NCBI GenBank assembly: GCA_003508835.1
Contig: PUFA01000162.1
Location: 434,001-498,000 of the forward strand
Source: Eonycteris spelaea
Lineage: Eukaryota; Chordata; Mammalia; Chiroptera; Pteropodidae
Reading direction: 5' to 3'
DNA: 64,000 nucleotides
The notes beneath the pieces were generated by a model that was given only the letters and a program-made list of their open reading frames with translations, was not told where the DNA came from and searched no databases. Of the stretch, positions 12,191-24,745 are shown one piece after another (position 1 is the stretch's first letter; each line of letters begins with the position of its first letter). The position numbers were made by a program, and so were the translations under genes.

Positions 12191-13640
12191 CAGCCTTCAG
12201 CTTTGATTTTTAAAGAAGCAATGGTGTCGTTGTTTTTCTAATTTTGAATTTGGTTCCAAATGTTAAAATCAGAAAATTTCACAAAAATTCAGACTTTTGG
12301 TATGTTCTAAAAAGTTGGAAGAACTGGCAACCTTTGGTCCATAGTAGGTTCTAGCAATCACCAGCCAGAGCCAAGTAGTGTCACCTTCAGACTGGGAAGA
12401 TGTTTTTCAGTTTTCCATAGTCCCCACCACTCCTGTATGCCCCACCACACTGACATTTGAAGATATGGTCGACATTTGTGTTTGTAGTTCTGGACTAGGT
12501 CTCATGACCTACTAGACAATCTAAAATCCAGTGATAATTAAGAAGATTATCTCAATTCCTAAAAAGTATTATGAAACTAAGAATTTCACATAAATGTTTA
12601 GTGGTAACTGCTGATAGTCTTGCTACCTAGATTCTGAGTAATAGAGTGAAGAAATAAAATGAAGTCACTATAGACAAGCCAATAAATTACTAAAATCAAG
12701 TAGGTTGAGGTATGAGAAAATGATTTTATTCTTGTCCTAACTAGCCTGGTAACTTAAACTTTCCAGTCCTGTGTCAATGCCTAGATATACATTAAACTCC
12801 AGATAACCCTTTGATTACCTCCTGAAGGACTAAGGGAAGAATATTCATGTGTCCAGACTACCTGGCATCCATTACCCAAACCACCAGTCATCTAGAGGAT
12901 TACCATCTTAGACCAATCCAGAGGCTAAGAATGTAGGACCAATTCTTCTCGGAAATGTATTTTTTATTTTAAGAACCCTTAGCTTTTTTTTTTTTCTTTG
13001 AAACACTTTAGGTATTGCCTAGTTGCATTCCTGGTTGCAAATCCTAAGATTGTGTAATAAATCTTAATCATTTATTTCTAGCCAAAACCTCATTTATGCT
13101 CTGATTCATTTATTTGAGGATTCATCCATGCCTTGTTGACAAATCCAAACTCTCATAAAAGCACAAATGGCCCAATACTCACTGTCTTCACCTACACCCA
13201 GCAGCTAGGAAATTGTCATGTGACCTAAGTTCGGCCAATCAGAGGTGGCTCCTATCTAGATCTTTGCATCTGGAGTAATTCAAAGAAGAAACATTTTTAT
13301 AATTAATTCCATTATCTGTGAAGTGACTTTTGCATCCATAGACAACAGTGTCAGAGGTGAGAAGTGAAAGTATCGAGTAGTGCCATTGGTGTCCTAAGTA
13401 GCTGTTTGGGTGGTGCATGACCTGTACTGATTCCAGCTACCAAGCTACCTTGCCTGTTTGATGAACCTGATTCTCCAGCCTTCCTGTGTCTTGGCCTTCA
13501 TGTGATAGCCTTCCAAAGCATTTCCTTCTGATTAAGTTAACCAGAAAAGGTGTCAGTGTTTGCCACCAAGAACCCTGATACAGTGACTTTTGGGGTGACC
13601 TAAGCTCTGGCTTCCCTTTCATTAATTGAATTAATGAAAA
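12190..13640. other. Intergenic, unresolved
   Basis: No gene was recognised. The part from about 13,140 to 13,600, ending 'aagaaccctgatacagtg', reads like the end of an old LTR or L1 3' UTR-type repeat, but the family could not be fixed by eye. Confidence 0.3.
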
Positions 13641-14870
13641 ATAGACACAAGTGTATTATGCAACTTTTATCTTAAAGATTTTAAAGCATACTATAATTTT
13701 ACTTGCACTTTTAGAGATTTTAAGTTAATATTTACCCCCAATGCACATTTTTTAAATATAAGTTTTTTTATCCTTACCAATCATATTAGCAAAGATTGCA
13801 TATAAATAAATATCTCATCCTCAATATTGATGAAGACGAAACTATGGGGGAGGAAAAATAATTTTCCTTCTACCCTTGTAAGTTCTTCTGGCTGTACTAA
13901 TAATCAAGTTAACATAAGATAGATTAACAGGAGAAAATCACCAAATTTATTACAGATGTTCATATGGGGGTTCCCTAAGAATATGGCACCTGAGGACACA
14001 TAGAGCAATTGAGGCTTACATGCCATTCTGAACTAAGGAGAAAGAGGCAGGGGTTTGGGCCTTCACAGGGAAAGTAGGCGATTCACAGGTAGACAAGAAA
14101 GAGCAAACACGTGGTAAACAAATTCTTGCCAGTTTGCCCACAACCAATGAGGCACAGAGGGGAATCTAAAAAAGAGTCATTCCTAGGATCCTCCCTATCT
14201 TCCACACCTGATTCATATATGCCAAGGTGAGTATGCTGAGGTTCTCTTCCTGGATCAGTTTTTTGTATCTGAATTTTTTAGACAGGTGAGGAGGGTGGGG
14301 TGGGGCAGAGATCGATTCTTGCTGAGTCTTTTGTTCCTCAAAAATAACCAGCTTAAAACAAGCAATATCCCAAAAAGCATATTTTGGGATAGCAAACTCT
14401 ACTTCCCCTCACAATAAAATAAGTCCTCTCATCTTGGGGCGTAATTTTGATATACTTTAGGAAAGGAATTTGTCAGAATGTTCACAGAAGCTGTGAAATG
14501 GACACATTTCTTTCTCCCAGGTAATTCCACTTCCAGGAGGCAATTTATCCAATGGAAATCTGAAATGCGAAATAAGATTTCTCCACTGAGATATTATCAC
14601 CAAATTTGTACATTAAAGTTATGTTTATGATGAATTTTAAATAGCATTAAAGCTATTTATGACACAATGTTAAACAAATAAGGATACAAAATTACATATA
14701 CATATCGCTTCAAGAAAGTAAAAATGGAAAAAATCTAAGAGAATTTATTTAAATTATTCCCTTGATTAGTTTGGGGAATTATGATTGCATTCTTTATGCT
14801 TTACTATAATTTTAATTTTCCTTAATGGGCATCCTTTCATCTTATTTAGGAAAAATAATATTTAATAATT
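13640..14870 (+). mobile_element. Old L1 (L1M/HAL1) split by an LTR insertion
   Basis: The left arm (13,640-13,847, with 'catcctcaatattgatgaag' near its end) and the right arm (14,411-14,870, with 'ccacttccaggaggcaattt') resemble consecutive parts of the same old L1 3' region. The LTR-like element at 13,848-14,410 lies exactly between them, giving a nested insertion that dates the LTR as younger than the L1. Confidence 0.45.
13848..14410 (-). mobile_element. Solo LTR, ERVL-like family (copy 1)
   Basis: Read on the minus strand, the element starts near TGTGAGGGGAAGTAG and ends near CTTACAAGGGTAGAAGG plus a T-rich run ending in CA. A 'gttaacttgattattagtac' segment just before the end corresponds to the U5 region of its relatives at 25.3, 33.8, 34.3 and 35.2 kb. 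There is no internal retroviral sequence beside it, so it is a solo LTR. The family name is uncertain; an ERVL-type LTR such as LTR33 or LTR41 is possible. Confidence 0.5.
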
Positions 14871-15805
14871 AAAAATAAACAGAATTAGTAATAAAAAAAG
14901 TGAGGTTATATCTATCCCAGTGACTCATTTATAATAGCTACATAATAAATATTTGAGGAAAGAATAAGGGTAAAAATAAATAAAGGAGAAAGGGAGGAAG
15001 GGAAGTCATACTATTTCACAAAGATGAGTGATGAGTTAAGGGATTATGACTCCTCTGTCATTTGCTTAGTTGATGGCATATATAGAAATGGGCCATTACA
15101 TTCTAAATGCTTCATTAAGTAATGCTGTATTTGAGTATTTCCCAACTGTGACAAGTGGCAAAACATTAATACTTGTTCTCACTGGATGAGTAACATGGAA
15201 CCAGTACTCAGATTTTTCCCTGTCTCACAATATCAGAGATAGGTTTTTCTGAGAAGCTGAAAGAGCCCTGAGGAATATTGGTGTTCAAACCAAAAGCCCC
15301 TTCTTGCCTCTCTGATAGGCCATCAGATAGAAATCTGTCACTCTCTTTTGATTCACCCAAAAGTCAAAGAGGTTGAAATAGCTCTAATCTCTCAATCTGT
15401 CCACACCCTAGTTGAGTCTTATTTGTTGGAACTGAAGTACAAAGAGCAAATTCCCAGGGTTGAATTTACATTAATCAGGAAACCAAAATTACATTCATGC
15501 ACTCCTATAATTATTTGGTGTTTGCACCGCAAAGTGGTGGTACCTGGGTAATAACCACCCTGGGAGAGGGAGGGTCCCTTCTCAGACAAGATGGGCTGGA
15601 GTCTTTTTTTTGTTTCACAGATTTAGAATTTCCTGGCTCTGGATTCTCTTTAAATTCAAAGGAAAGACAAGAGCTGAAATACTCAACTGATTCTATGGGA
15701 AGGAATGCTCATCTCGGAGATTATTGTGTTCTGAAAAGCATCTACCTCAGAATTATATTTTGAAAAATATATATTCTCCAAATTCTGGGGTTTGCTATTA
15801 TTTAT
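14871..15805. other. Intergenic, nothing recognised
   Basis: Scanned on both strands. Short open frames at 15,348-15,763 have no family signature. No clear repeat was recognised. Confidence 0.3.
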
Positions 15806-15809
15806 AACC

Positions 15810-16312
15810 AAATTTCTCAGAGTATGGCTCAGTGACCCTTGACATCTTGTCAAGCATGTCTGCAAGGTCAAAACTATTTTCATAAAAACAAATCCATTAT
15901 TTTGACCCTCATTCTCTCATGGATTTGCAGTGGAGTTTTGCAGAGCTATGTGAATGATATTGTCACAGCTAGAATGCCAACACAAATATGAGAATTCATG
16001 TATCTTCTATTAAGGCAGATGTCATAGATATTGGTAAACATATAAAACAATGACAATTTTCTCACTGATTTTTGTTTTGTTTTGGAAAATATAGCTTTAT
16101 TGTACTTAGTTTAGCATGTAATCAGTTTATTATTTTTAATGCATTAATAAATTATTTTTAAGTCTATTTTATTTTCTACTATAGAAAAAATGAATAGGTA
16201 TACTTCACATAAACAAAAGCTCTCTGGAGTCCTCAATTGTGTCTACAATCATTTTTAAGAGTGTAAAGAAATCATGAAGCTAAAAAGTTTGAAAACCACT
16301 GGTCTATGCTAT
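15810..16312 (+). mobile_element. hAT-Charlie DNA transposon remnant
   Basis: The stretch resembles the 3' part of a Charlie-type hAT transposon: 'tatgagaattcatgtatctt' then 'ctattaaggcagatgtcata', matching the end of a transposase frame. It ends with a non-coding tail closing in 'aaaaagtttgaaaaccactg', a hAT-type terminal inverted repeat. Most of the transposase is deleted, so it is inactive. Confidence 0.6.
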
Positions 16313-16847
16313 TAAGGAACTATTGCATTCTGAATAACCTCTTTCATTTGAGGAATTAAATCATAACTATGGCAACTAGCCTGTGTCACTAAGTGCAGGA
16401 AGCAACTGCTTCAAAAATGGAAACTGACTGCAGGAACATTTGATTTTTCCACTCGGATGATTTGTTTTGGTGCTCTCTTCCTGTTAGTTACTTTGGGCTT
16501 GGAGAATATACCCAATGAGATTTCAGAAATCCTGGAACCTTGTCTTTCCTCCCACTTACAAATAGGCCTGGGCTGCATCCCCCTGAGCTAGCTAGTTTTT
16601 CCACTGATGAGTGAAACATGTGAACAATGATGACTCCAGATCACTTTTAAGGTAGTTACGAAGCTAGTGAGTATAAAAGAATTTTGAAAACTATAATGTG
16701 CTCTGAAGATACAAAACTTACTACTATTGAACATTTCAATATCCAGACAGACATTTGATGAAAATGTAAATTATCTCCGGCTGATATTATTTGATCCCTT
16801 GGATTTCGGTACATAAAACGTTGGTAGGTGTAGAACAAATATTAACA

Positions 16848-17195
16848 CAGGCATTCCTCGTTTTATTACGCCTGGCTTTATTGCACGTCACAGATACTGC
16901 ATTTTCATCAACATCGAAGCAATACCCTCCACCAGAAAAAAAGATTATGACTCACTGAGGGCTCAGGTGAAAGTTAGCATTTTTTAGTAATAAAGTGTTT
17001 TTTTAAAAAATTGAGGTATGCACATTATTTTTTAGACATAATGCTATTGCACATTTAATAACTACAGTATAGTAATAAATATAACTTTTATATGGACTGG
17101 AAAATAAAAAAAATACGTGACTCACTTTATTGTGATTTTCAGTTTATTGCAGTGGTCTGGAACTGAATGCACAATCTCTCTCCAAAGTAGGCCGT
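16848..17195 (+). mobile_element. Tigger1/MER2-like DNA transposon remnant
   Basis: The left end 'caggcattcctcgttttatt' and the right end 'tttattgcagtggtctggaa' are characteristic of Tigger1 or MER2 pogo-type elements. The interior keeps only the 3' portion ('aaaaaaagattatgactcac', 'gacataatgctattgcacat'), so the transposase gene is deleted. Confidence 0.85.
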
Positions 17196-17740
17196 AGTGT
17201 TTGGGGTGTTAGAATTTTTCTAAAGACTTTTTTTGCAGGCGTATTTACAGATCCATAAGATGTGTGTGGAAGGACAGAAAGGTGGAGGGAGAGTGACGAA
17301 GAGGTGGAAGAACAGCCTCTGACCCTCACTGTCAAAACAGATCCTGTGACAGTCGCATCTCCCCTGAGGGTACTTCAGTGCAATAGAAATCCTTCCGTGG
17401 TCACTTTGGCTAGTATTTAACAGCCACTCTGTAAGCTTGAGCAGTTTTCTCTTAAAAGAAAAAGTACAAAACATACAAGTGGCATCACATCGGTTATTTA
17501 AATTTAAAATTTCTTTGGTCAGCAGAAAAAGAATCTATCTTTTGTTTATAGAAAAAAGAAATATGCCCACTGAAGTTTTTACTGGAGTGAACAGTACTGT
17601 CTTAAAATACAACTCTTAAATATATCTATGGCTATATTATTGAAAACTCAATCTTTTCCAAGGACAAATAGTAAAAATAGCAGATCTCTAAATATACATT
17701 TAGGCATGTGCTACTGGATACTCATAATGTAGATAAATAC
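17196..17740. other. Intergenic, nothing recognised
   Basis: Short open frames on both strands between 17,144 and 17,619 have no family signature. No repeat was recognised. Confidence 0.3.
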
Positions 17741-18128
17741 TTATGTCTTAGTCCGCTCAGGCTGACATAACAAAATAGCACAGGCTGGTGGCTTAGACGA
17801 CAGAATTTTTTTTTTTCCTGCAATTTTGGAGACCGGAAGTTCACGATGAGGTGCTAGTTGCTGCGGTTCCTTGTAAGAGCTCCCTCCCTGGTTTGCAGAA
17901 GCCCACACGCCTTCTGGTTCTGTCCTCATATGCAGTAAGGGAAAAGAGAGGTATGCTTTGTTCCTCTTCTCATAAGGCCATCAATCCTATAGGATTAGGA
18001 TCCCACTTATGATCTCATTTAACCTCGATTATCCTTAAAAATATTGTCTCCACATGCAATCACATTGCAGGTTAGAAGTCAACATAGAAATTTGTGTGGG
18101 GGTGGGGGTGGGCGTGGAACCAATAACA
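17741..18128 (-). mobile_element. MLT1-type LTR (ERVL-MaLR)
   Basis: This is the reverse complement of an MLT1 LTR. It starts 'tcttagtccgctcaggctga', continues 'aggctggtggcttagacgac', then 'tggttctgtcctcatatgca', and ends near 'gttagaagtcaacatagaaa' with a G-rich run. It is a solo LTR. The plus-strand relative at 42,812-43,137 covers a different part of the consensus. Confidence 0.8.
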
Positions 18129-18499
18129 ACTTATTTGTCATTTGAAAGTAGGTACAAAATAGACGTTGAATGAAAACACATAGTTTCATACAAGTACTCC
18201 AAGGAACAACAAAATTATGAATCTGTTATTGTACACATTGATCTGTTCAGTTTTTCTGATTAAATGACAAACTTTGCCATCATAGATCACTTTGACGTAA
18301 TACATTACTTATGTTTCAGAGACTCAAATAAACACAAAGAAATACACTCCCCCACCACCACACACACTTTATCCTGCCCCAGTTCCAAAAAGAGCAGAGA
18401 GAAATTCTAAGAAGTTGTTAATTGTTGTTGTTTTTTTAATCAGAGGAATCTTTTTCATTAGTTGAGGTAAAAAATAAGGCGCGTTCTTAACAAGTGGAA

Positions 18500-18655
18500 T
18501 CTTTAGTTAGAATCAGAAGTTAACACAGATATCATCGAATCCAACTTCCTTGCTTCACAGAGGAGGAAACCGAGATCTTGAAAGTGGTGGTGACTTGCGA
18601 AGGTCACTGAAGACTGCAGCAAGGTTCAGTCTGATGCCTGTTCCATGACAGTCAG
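18500..18655 (-). mobile_element. MIR-type SINE, reverse orientation
   Basis: 'cagaggaggaaaccgagatc' followed by 'gacttgcgaaggtcactgaa' corresponds to the reverse complement of the MIR core. Confidence 0.55.
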
Positions 18656-19039
18656 GAAACGTGATTAGATGGCCACCAGCTGCTGCTACTAGGTTTTTAC
18701 CTTTGCTGAGTTATATGTTAGTTTACAGGGTGTGATGTCCTTTGGTTCTCTTAACAATCCTCTGAAGGAGGAAGGCCATATTTCAGGCCAAAAGATGATT
18801 GTGTTTCTAGAAGCTGTGCACAGAAAGAAATGGATAGATGAAGACTGCACATCTGCAAAACACATGACAATAAGGGTCACAGTTAAAGTGGAACTCAAAA
18901 CACACAAAGAAACAAATGGGCCTCTGTTACATATTATAAGGGGATAAGTAAACTTGTGAACGCTGGATATTAAGTGGCAAGGTAGTGAAACACAAAAGGT
19001 GAGCACTTTTAGTTGATAGATTGGACGTCAAAAGTAAAT
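18656..19039. other. Intergenic, nothing recognised
   Basis: Overlapping open frames on both strands (18,689-19,006) show no domain or Kozak support. Confidence 0.3.
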
Positions 19040-19160
19040 TGATTAGTTTCTCTAAGCCTCAGTTTCTTAATGAGGAAATGCAATTGAACTCTTACAAAGA
19101 TTAAATGAAATCGATCTGTAAAGCATCTAGCACTATGTCTAGGACAGGAAGGGGCACAGG
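19040..19160 (+). mobile_element. MIR SINE 3' part
   Basis: 'ctctaagcctcagtttctta' and 'taaagcatctagcactatgt' match the MIR 3' half in plus orientation. Confidence 0.65.
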
Positions 19161-19539
19161 GAGGTTTTTGAGCCTGAGTGGTGTTATCATGCTAGAAATG
19201 AAAAAAAAAAAAAGCAATAAATAAGCTATAGTAAAATGATGATGATGTAGTTAATGTGAACACAGGATAGCCAAATGGAAATGCCCAGTAATTCCAAAAG
19301 ATTAACCTTGAGACATAGATTTGGGGGTCACCTGCTGAGTTGTGTGAGGTAAAACCCAGAGAACAGAAGACAGTCTCACGGACAGTGACTGGGGAAGGCC
19401 TAAGACCAAAGACTGAACCTCAATAAACATCCATGTACTGGGGCTGCAGAAGGAAGAGGGGTCAGGAAAGGATGATCTTAGAAGTAAGCCAGGAGTGTGA
19501 TGGAGTGTGAGTAATACTATCATACAACTGCAAAGCTTT

Positions 19540-19700
19540 ATTGACCCATATCAGTGCATGCACTTTGCTGAGTTCTTTGCTGGCATCATCTCACTTAATC
19601 CATACAAACCAGTGAGGTAGGTCATATCATCATCTTCTTTATTTTACAGATGAGAAAATGGAGCAATGCAGCCATGACAAGAGCTGACTCTCTGAATCAT
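19540..19700 (-). mobile_element. MIR SINE, reverse orientation
   Basis: 'atcatctcacttaatccata' followed by 'attttacagatgagaaaatg' matches the reverse complement of MIR. Confidence 0.6.
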
Positions 19701-20854
19701 GCGGAGAGAGGATCTCAAAAAGGAAAGGATGATGAACAGGGTCACATGCTTCTGAGATGGAAAGAAAGACAAAGTCTAAAAAGGTAGATTGATTTTTACC
19801 ATTTACAAATTACTGGCCATGGAGTGGGCACATAAATGGACTGAGAGTTGAAAAAGAAATGTAACACAACTGTGAGCCAGTTATCCCACAAGAAAGCAAG
19901 AACTAGATTGGTGATCAGAGTGCCATCAGGGCCTACGAGCTTCCTCCTCCAGGTGGGGAAGCAGAAGGAAGGACTGGTAGAAGGAGGAGATGGAAGACTG
20001 GAATATGGAAAGAGATAATGAAGAGAGTAAGATCCTGAAAGAGGCAGGTCAGGATGGAATCAATGATGTAGACGTGAGGATTCATTTCCAGAAGAAAGAG
20101 AACCAAACTTGAGTAATGTTCTGCTATCTTACAACTCTTTCTTAATACACTTTTGTTTTCAAAGAAATATCTATTCTGTATCCAAACTTTAGAGAGCAAT
20201 TTGAAACTTTGCTGTGTGTCACAAAGATGCCAGAGGAATTGTTTTCCCAATGTTGTGTTCTTTCCCCCTCATTTCTAGTATCTTAAGTGGACGTTACCTA
20301 CCCCAAGATTTTTGCTGTGTTCCTCTTCTACTCCAAGCCCATTCCCCATGTTATATAAATCTCTGTCGTTTCCTAGACTCTTTCCAGTGACCTGTTCTCA
20401 CATTATCAGATTGCCTACAAGGAGAAAGATCAGAAATTAACCCAGTAAGCAAGAAGTTTCTCACTGCCCCCTAAACTTCCCCAAGTCCAAGAAAAGAGTG
20501 AAAGACTGAAAACATATATGAGCATGTATCCTTCTCACAACCAATCATCTGAAACAAAAGAAAAGGGTGAAAAGAAAAGAGTCAAAGATATATGGTATTC
20601 ATCCCAAAATGAAATTCTTTTATTTGAAATACTATTGGTAGAGGCGCTTCTGGGAAACACAGAAACAACTGCACTCAACTAAACAGCAGAGAATTGAATT
20701 TTATCAACCCCAGATAATTGAATTTTAGATTTCAAGGTGGGATGTTTAGGGAGTTAGGATTTGCATGTATGACCCTTTACACTATCTTGGTCCAACTTTT
20801 TCCTCTGTACTTGGATCATTAGAACCATAAACACGGGCCACGTCTGCAGAAAGG
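19701..20854. other. Intergenic, nothing recognised
   Basis: No gene or clear repeat was found on either strand. The 105-codon minus-strand frame at 19,933-20,250 has no family signature. Confidence 0.3.
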
Positions 20855-21112
20855 GAGGCTGTTTACTGCAACGGGTAAAAGAAGGGGCTTCAGAGTCAGA
20901 CATACCTGGGTTTGAATCTTGGTTCACTTTGCAGCTATGTGACCTTGAGCCAGTACACTAACTTCTCTGAATTTCAGTTTCATCATCTATAAACGGGAAT
21001 AATATTACTTTGAAAGGAGTTTGTAAATATTTACTAAGCTGGCATGCTAAAGTGCCTTGCACAATGATCAGCACCCGGTGGGCGCTCGATAATTGTCATC
21101 ATTACTGTTAGT
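20855..21112 (+). mobile_element. MIR SINE, near full length
   Basis: The copy is almost complete: 'cagagtcagacatacctggg', 'agctatgtgaccttgagcca', 'ttcagtttcatcatctataa', then 'atcagcacccggtgggcgct' at the 3' end. Confidence 0.9.
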
Positions 21113-21239
21113 GGTGAGAAAGATTCCCCATCAGCAGGTCAGTCAGATGGACCATGTAAGATGGAGAGAGATTTTGGAGCCATCTTGCAAGATTATTAAC
21201 CATGCAACAATAAACAGCTAACCATGAACATCTTATTTC

Positions 21240-21405
21240 ACAAAATCCAAGGCTACTTAGAGCTGGATAGAATCTTAAAGATTCTCTAGTTTAATCACTT
21301 TATTATAAGATGAAAAAATTGGAGGCCTCAAGAGCCAAACTGTCTTGCCCCAGCTAACACATCTGGTCAGAGATGCAGCAACACTGAGGCCCCCAGTCTG
21401 CTGCC
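21240..21405 (-). mobile_element. MIR-type SINE, reverse orientation
   Basis: 'tgaaaaaattggaggcctca' followed by a 'tgtcttgccccagctaacac' stretch corresponds to the reverse complement of a MIR core. It is diverged. Confidence 0.45.
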
Positions 21406-23224
21406 CACCTGCACCCATTTGTGAACTCTGGCACTTGCCTTGCTGGCATCATTCCCCTTCCCTTTTCTTACCAGAATGATTTTGTCCAGGTGTCTACTCT
21501 GCCCACATGGTTTATGTGCCCCAAAGGGTGCTGACCCTGCAGTATCGTTCTATTCATACCCAAGGCTAGCATGGCAGGAACCATTTTGCCACCAGCCTGC
21601 AAATGAAGCCACCACTCCAAGTGAGGCAGAGTCAAGAAAGTCACCAGAAAATGGAGAAGGAGCCATTGGATCAGGTCAGCCGTAGCCTGCTCTGTTGACC
21701 TTCCTATTTTGTGAGTCAATGATCTCCTTATTTTTTTAAACCATGTTCAGTTCAGTTTCTGGTTACCTGGAGCTAAATGCCTCCTGATTAAAAGACTCCT
21801 TCTATTTCTGGGATGAAGCCTGACCTTAAGAAAGGATATTTAATGAGATTTGGCTCAACACTCCAGGCCTAAGCTTCAGGGCTGGCCAGTGTGCCTCACC
21901 TGAACGCTGTTTCTGATAACTGGGATTTCCTCTCATTCTCTGTGCCCAATCTTTACCCTCCAGAACCTGCTCTTATAATTCCTGTCATCCTCAGTTCCTC
22001 CTCTTCCAAAATTTCACTCCAGTGGCTTCAGCTCTATAACTTACTACTATCCCAGGTGCCCTTCTATCTGCTGCCTTCTTGTTGGATTTGTGAGGCTCAC
22101 TGCTCTTGGGGTCTCTTGGCTGAATTCTGGGTTCTGGCTCTCTTGGAGCATGGCTGGTTGGACCTCAGCACCAATGCTCATCTGGTTTTGGTCTGTTGTT
22201 GTACTGTGCACATGCCAGTCACCCAGTCCTGCCTGCTGGACCAAACTTCCTCCCTGTACCTGCAGCTGGACAGATGCAGGCTGCCTCTCCCACAATTCCT
22301 TTTGAGTCTTCACAAGGGCATCTCCTTGTAGATCTTCCTGGTGGACACTTTGGGAGAAAATGCTTGGTTCAGGAGGTAAAAGAGCCCATGTTTACACTTG
22401 CAAAGTCTACACCTTCACAGAACAAAGGATCATTCACGTTTCACACTGCACAATGCTCATTTGTATGCTGTTCACGTTTTATATTGTTTCTCTCCTGCTG
22501 GTTGGAAAATGAGGTCAATAAGTTTTTGCATGAAGTAACAGGTGTGTATAAATAAATATACAGGAAATCCGTTTTCAAAAAAAAAGAAGCTATGTGTGGG
22601 GCAGGGGTCAGGGAAAGAGTGGACTCGGTCTGTCTATATACTTACAGACCATTTGGAATGCAAATATCCAAGCTTACTTTCCTAGAAAACGGTGCACTTC
22701 ACTTGTAAATATATGGTTACTCTTTCAGCCCTGACATGAGAGCCAAAAAGAGATCTTTTGCAACAGTCTAGACTAAGGAGATAAAAATGCATTCATGAGC
22801 AAATATTTCATGAAGATCTGATTTAGCTTGATTAAAATCTATATTGACTTGGCCTAAGGAAGCTGTTGTAATAGAAATAACTTACTCTAGCCTTATATCA
22901 GTGCCTAGAGAATGATTTGAATTCTGGAAGCTTTTGGTAATGGGGGATAGATTTATGTGTGACTTTAGTTTCTTTTTGGTGATTTTTCTAATTGTATTAT
23001 TATTTTTTTATTTTTCCAATTTTTCTGAAATGAACATCTATTATTTGTATAATAATACAAAAATTCAAATTTATAAAAGAAATATATCTTTCTTACTAAC
23101 ACACTTGTGTGAAAAGCCAGTTTGAAAAGTAAGTTTGGCCACTGTGCTTGAGAGGATTTAGAGAAGAGAGGTCCTGGAGGCAGGCGTCTGGGCATAAGAT
23201 GGTAAAACTGGTTTATCTCCAATA
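21406..23224. other. Intergenic, nothing recognised
   Basis: The longest open frame, 146 codons on the plus strand at 21,891-22,331, is Leu/Ser/Pro-rich, has no recognisable domain and overlaps other open frames. No exon structure or clear repeat was seen. Confidence 0.3.
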
Positions 23225-23226
23225 TG

Positions 23227-23257
23227 ATCTCTCTCTCTCTCTCTCTCTCTCTCCTCT
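23227..23257. repeat. (CT)n microsatellite
   Basis: About fourteen CT units are seen directly, with one interruption near the 3' end. Confidence 0.95.
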
Positions 23258-23345
23258 CTGGTCTTGCTCACGGCAAAAAAAACAAAAAAACAACAAAAAA
23301 AACCCTGTCATTAAAGGATAGAGATGTAGAGATATCTGATGCTGC

Positions 23346-23368
23346 GGGGGTGGGATGGGGTGGAAGGG
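23346..23368 (+). other. Canonical G-quadruplex motif
   Basis: Four G-runs of 5, 3, 4 and 3 are separated by loops of 1, 2 and 5 bases (GGGGG T GGG AT GGGG TGGAA GGG). This satisfies the usual G-quadruplex pattern. No function is implied. Confidence 0.7.
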
Positions 23369-23664
23369 TGGAGTGGGCTGCTGGGTTAAAGCCTTAGCTT
23401 TAAGACCTGATTGTTCCTAAGGTTTTAGAAAAGCTAAGGCCTCCAGTGAGGGGATCCGGGATGTGCCCCTGAGGCCTTGCCTTAAACTAAGAACCCCCAG
23501 TGAGTGTTTTGCAGATAAATCTTCTTTTGAAAAAATGAAGGAACCCTCCCTGAAGGCTTGGCTTAAAAACAGTTGGCATCCACAACTGCTTCGCACACCA
23601 CCCTCTTTATGATGATGTAAACCTCCTTCCTCTCTCACCCCAGGTTTGGTAGAATACCATTTGT

Positions 23665-24132
23665 GATGGATAATGTTATTTGTCAAATGGACTGAGCTAA
23701 GTGATACCCAGATACTTGGTAAAACATTATATCTGGATGTGTCTGTGAAGATGTTTCTGGAAGAGATTAGCATTTGAATCAATAGACTGAGTAAAGATCA
23801 CTCTCACCCATGCAAGTGGGCAACATCCAATATGTTGAGGGCTTGAGTAGAATACAAAGATGGTGGAGGTAAGATAATTTGCTCTCTCTGTTTGAGCTGG
23901 GATATCCCTCTTGTTCTGCCCTCAAACTCAGGCACTCCTGTATTCTCAGGCCTTTGGACTTAGATAGGAACTACCCATTGGCTCTCCTGGGTCTCCAGCT
24001 TGCAGACAGTGGATCGTGGGGCTTCTTAGCCTCCATATTTGTGTGAGCTAATCTCTCATAATAAATCTTTCTGTATATGTATATCTATATTTACACTATT
24101 GGTTCTGTTTCTCTGGAGAACCCTAATACACC
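23665..24132 (+). mobile_element. Old interspersed repeat, family unresolved
   Basis: The ordered motifs 'gatgtttctggaagagatta', 'aatcaatagactgagtaaag' and 'gttctgtttctctggagaac' are widely repeated in mammalian genomes. An AATAAA lies at about 24,061 before the end. It may be an old L1 3' UTR or an LTR; I could not decide. Confidence 0.55.
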
Positions 24133-24529
24133 ATTTAACCAATTACCCAAACAAGCTTTTGCAGCAAACCACCAACTATTTGCTCATTATTATAAAACTA
24201 GAATTTTTCTAAAATAGAGATCTTAAAAGGGAATATAAAAATCATCTGTGATCTTATACCCAGAAAGAACCAATGCATTGGTGTATTTGCTCTTAAATTT
24301 ACTTATACACACATGCACACACTCTGTACATCACTCTATATGTTTATTTTACCAAGTTAGTAGTAGAGTCTACATGCTCTTAAATAAATCTTTTCTTCCT
24401 TTTAATGAATGGTGAATACTTTTTCACATTTTTAATATAAATTCCTACAATATAATATTTATATCCAACTATGACAGCTCAACAGATTGTCACTGGGTGA
24501 CTTCTAAATGCCTAACACTGAGGTAGATA

Positions 24530-24745
24530 GTACAAGAGTCCTAGTTCTATAACTTATAAGTTCTTGGCCCTTAAATAAGTTTCTGAGCCTCGCTAAACCT
24601 TAATTTAAAGATCTCTAAATAGTAACGAAAATAATATCTACTCTAATGTTGGTGTGATGATTAAATAAGACAATGCATTTAAGTTATGGTTCCTGGCATT
24701 TCATAAACACTCCACTGATATTAAATAGCATTATAATCATTATAA
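24530..24745 (+). mobile_element. MIR SINE
   Basis: 'agtcctagttctataactta', 'aataagtttctgagcctcgc', 'ttggtgtgatgattaaataa' and 'cctggcatttcataaacact' follow the plus-strand MIR order. Confidence 0.65.

Noticed and set aside
21891..22331. 146-codon plus-strand open frame
   Set aside because: It has no recognisable domain, overlaps open frames on both strands, and has no promoter or splice context.
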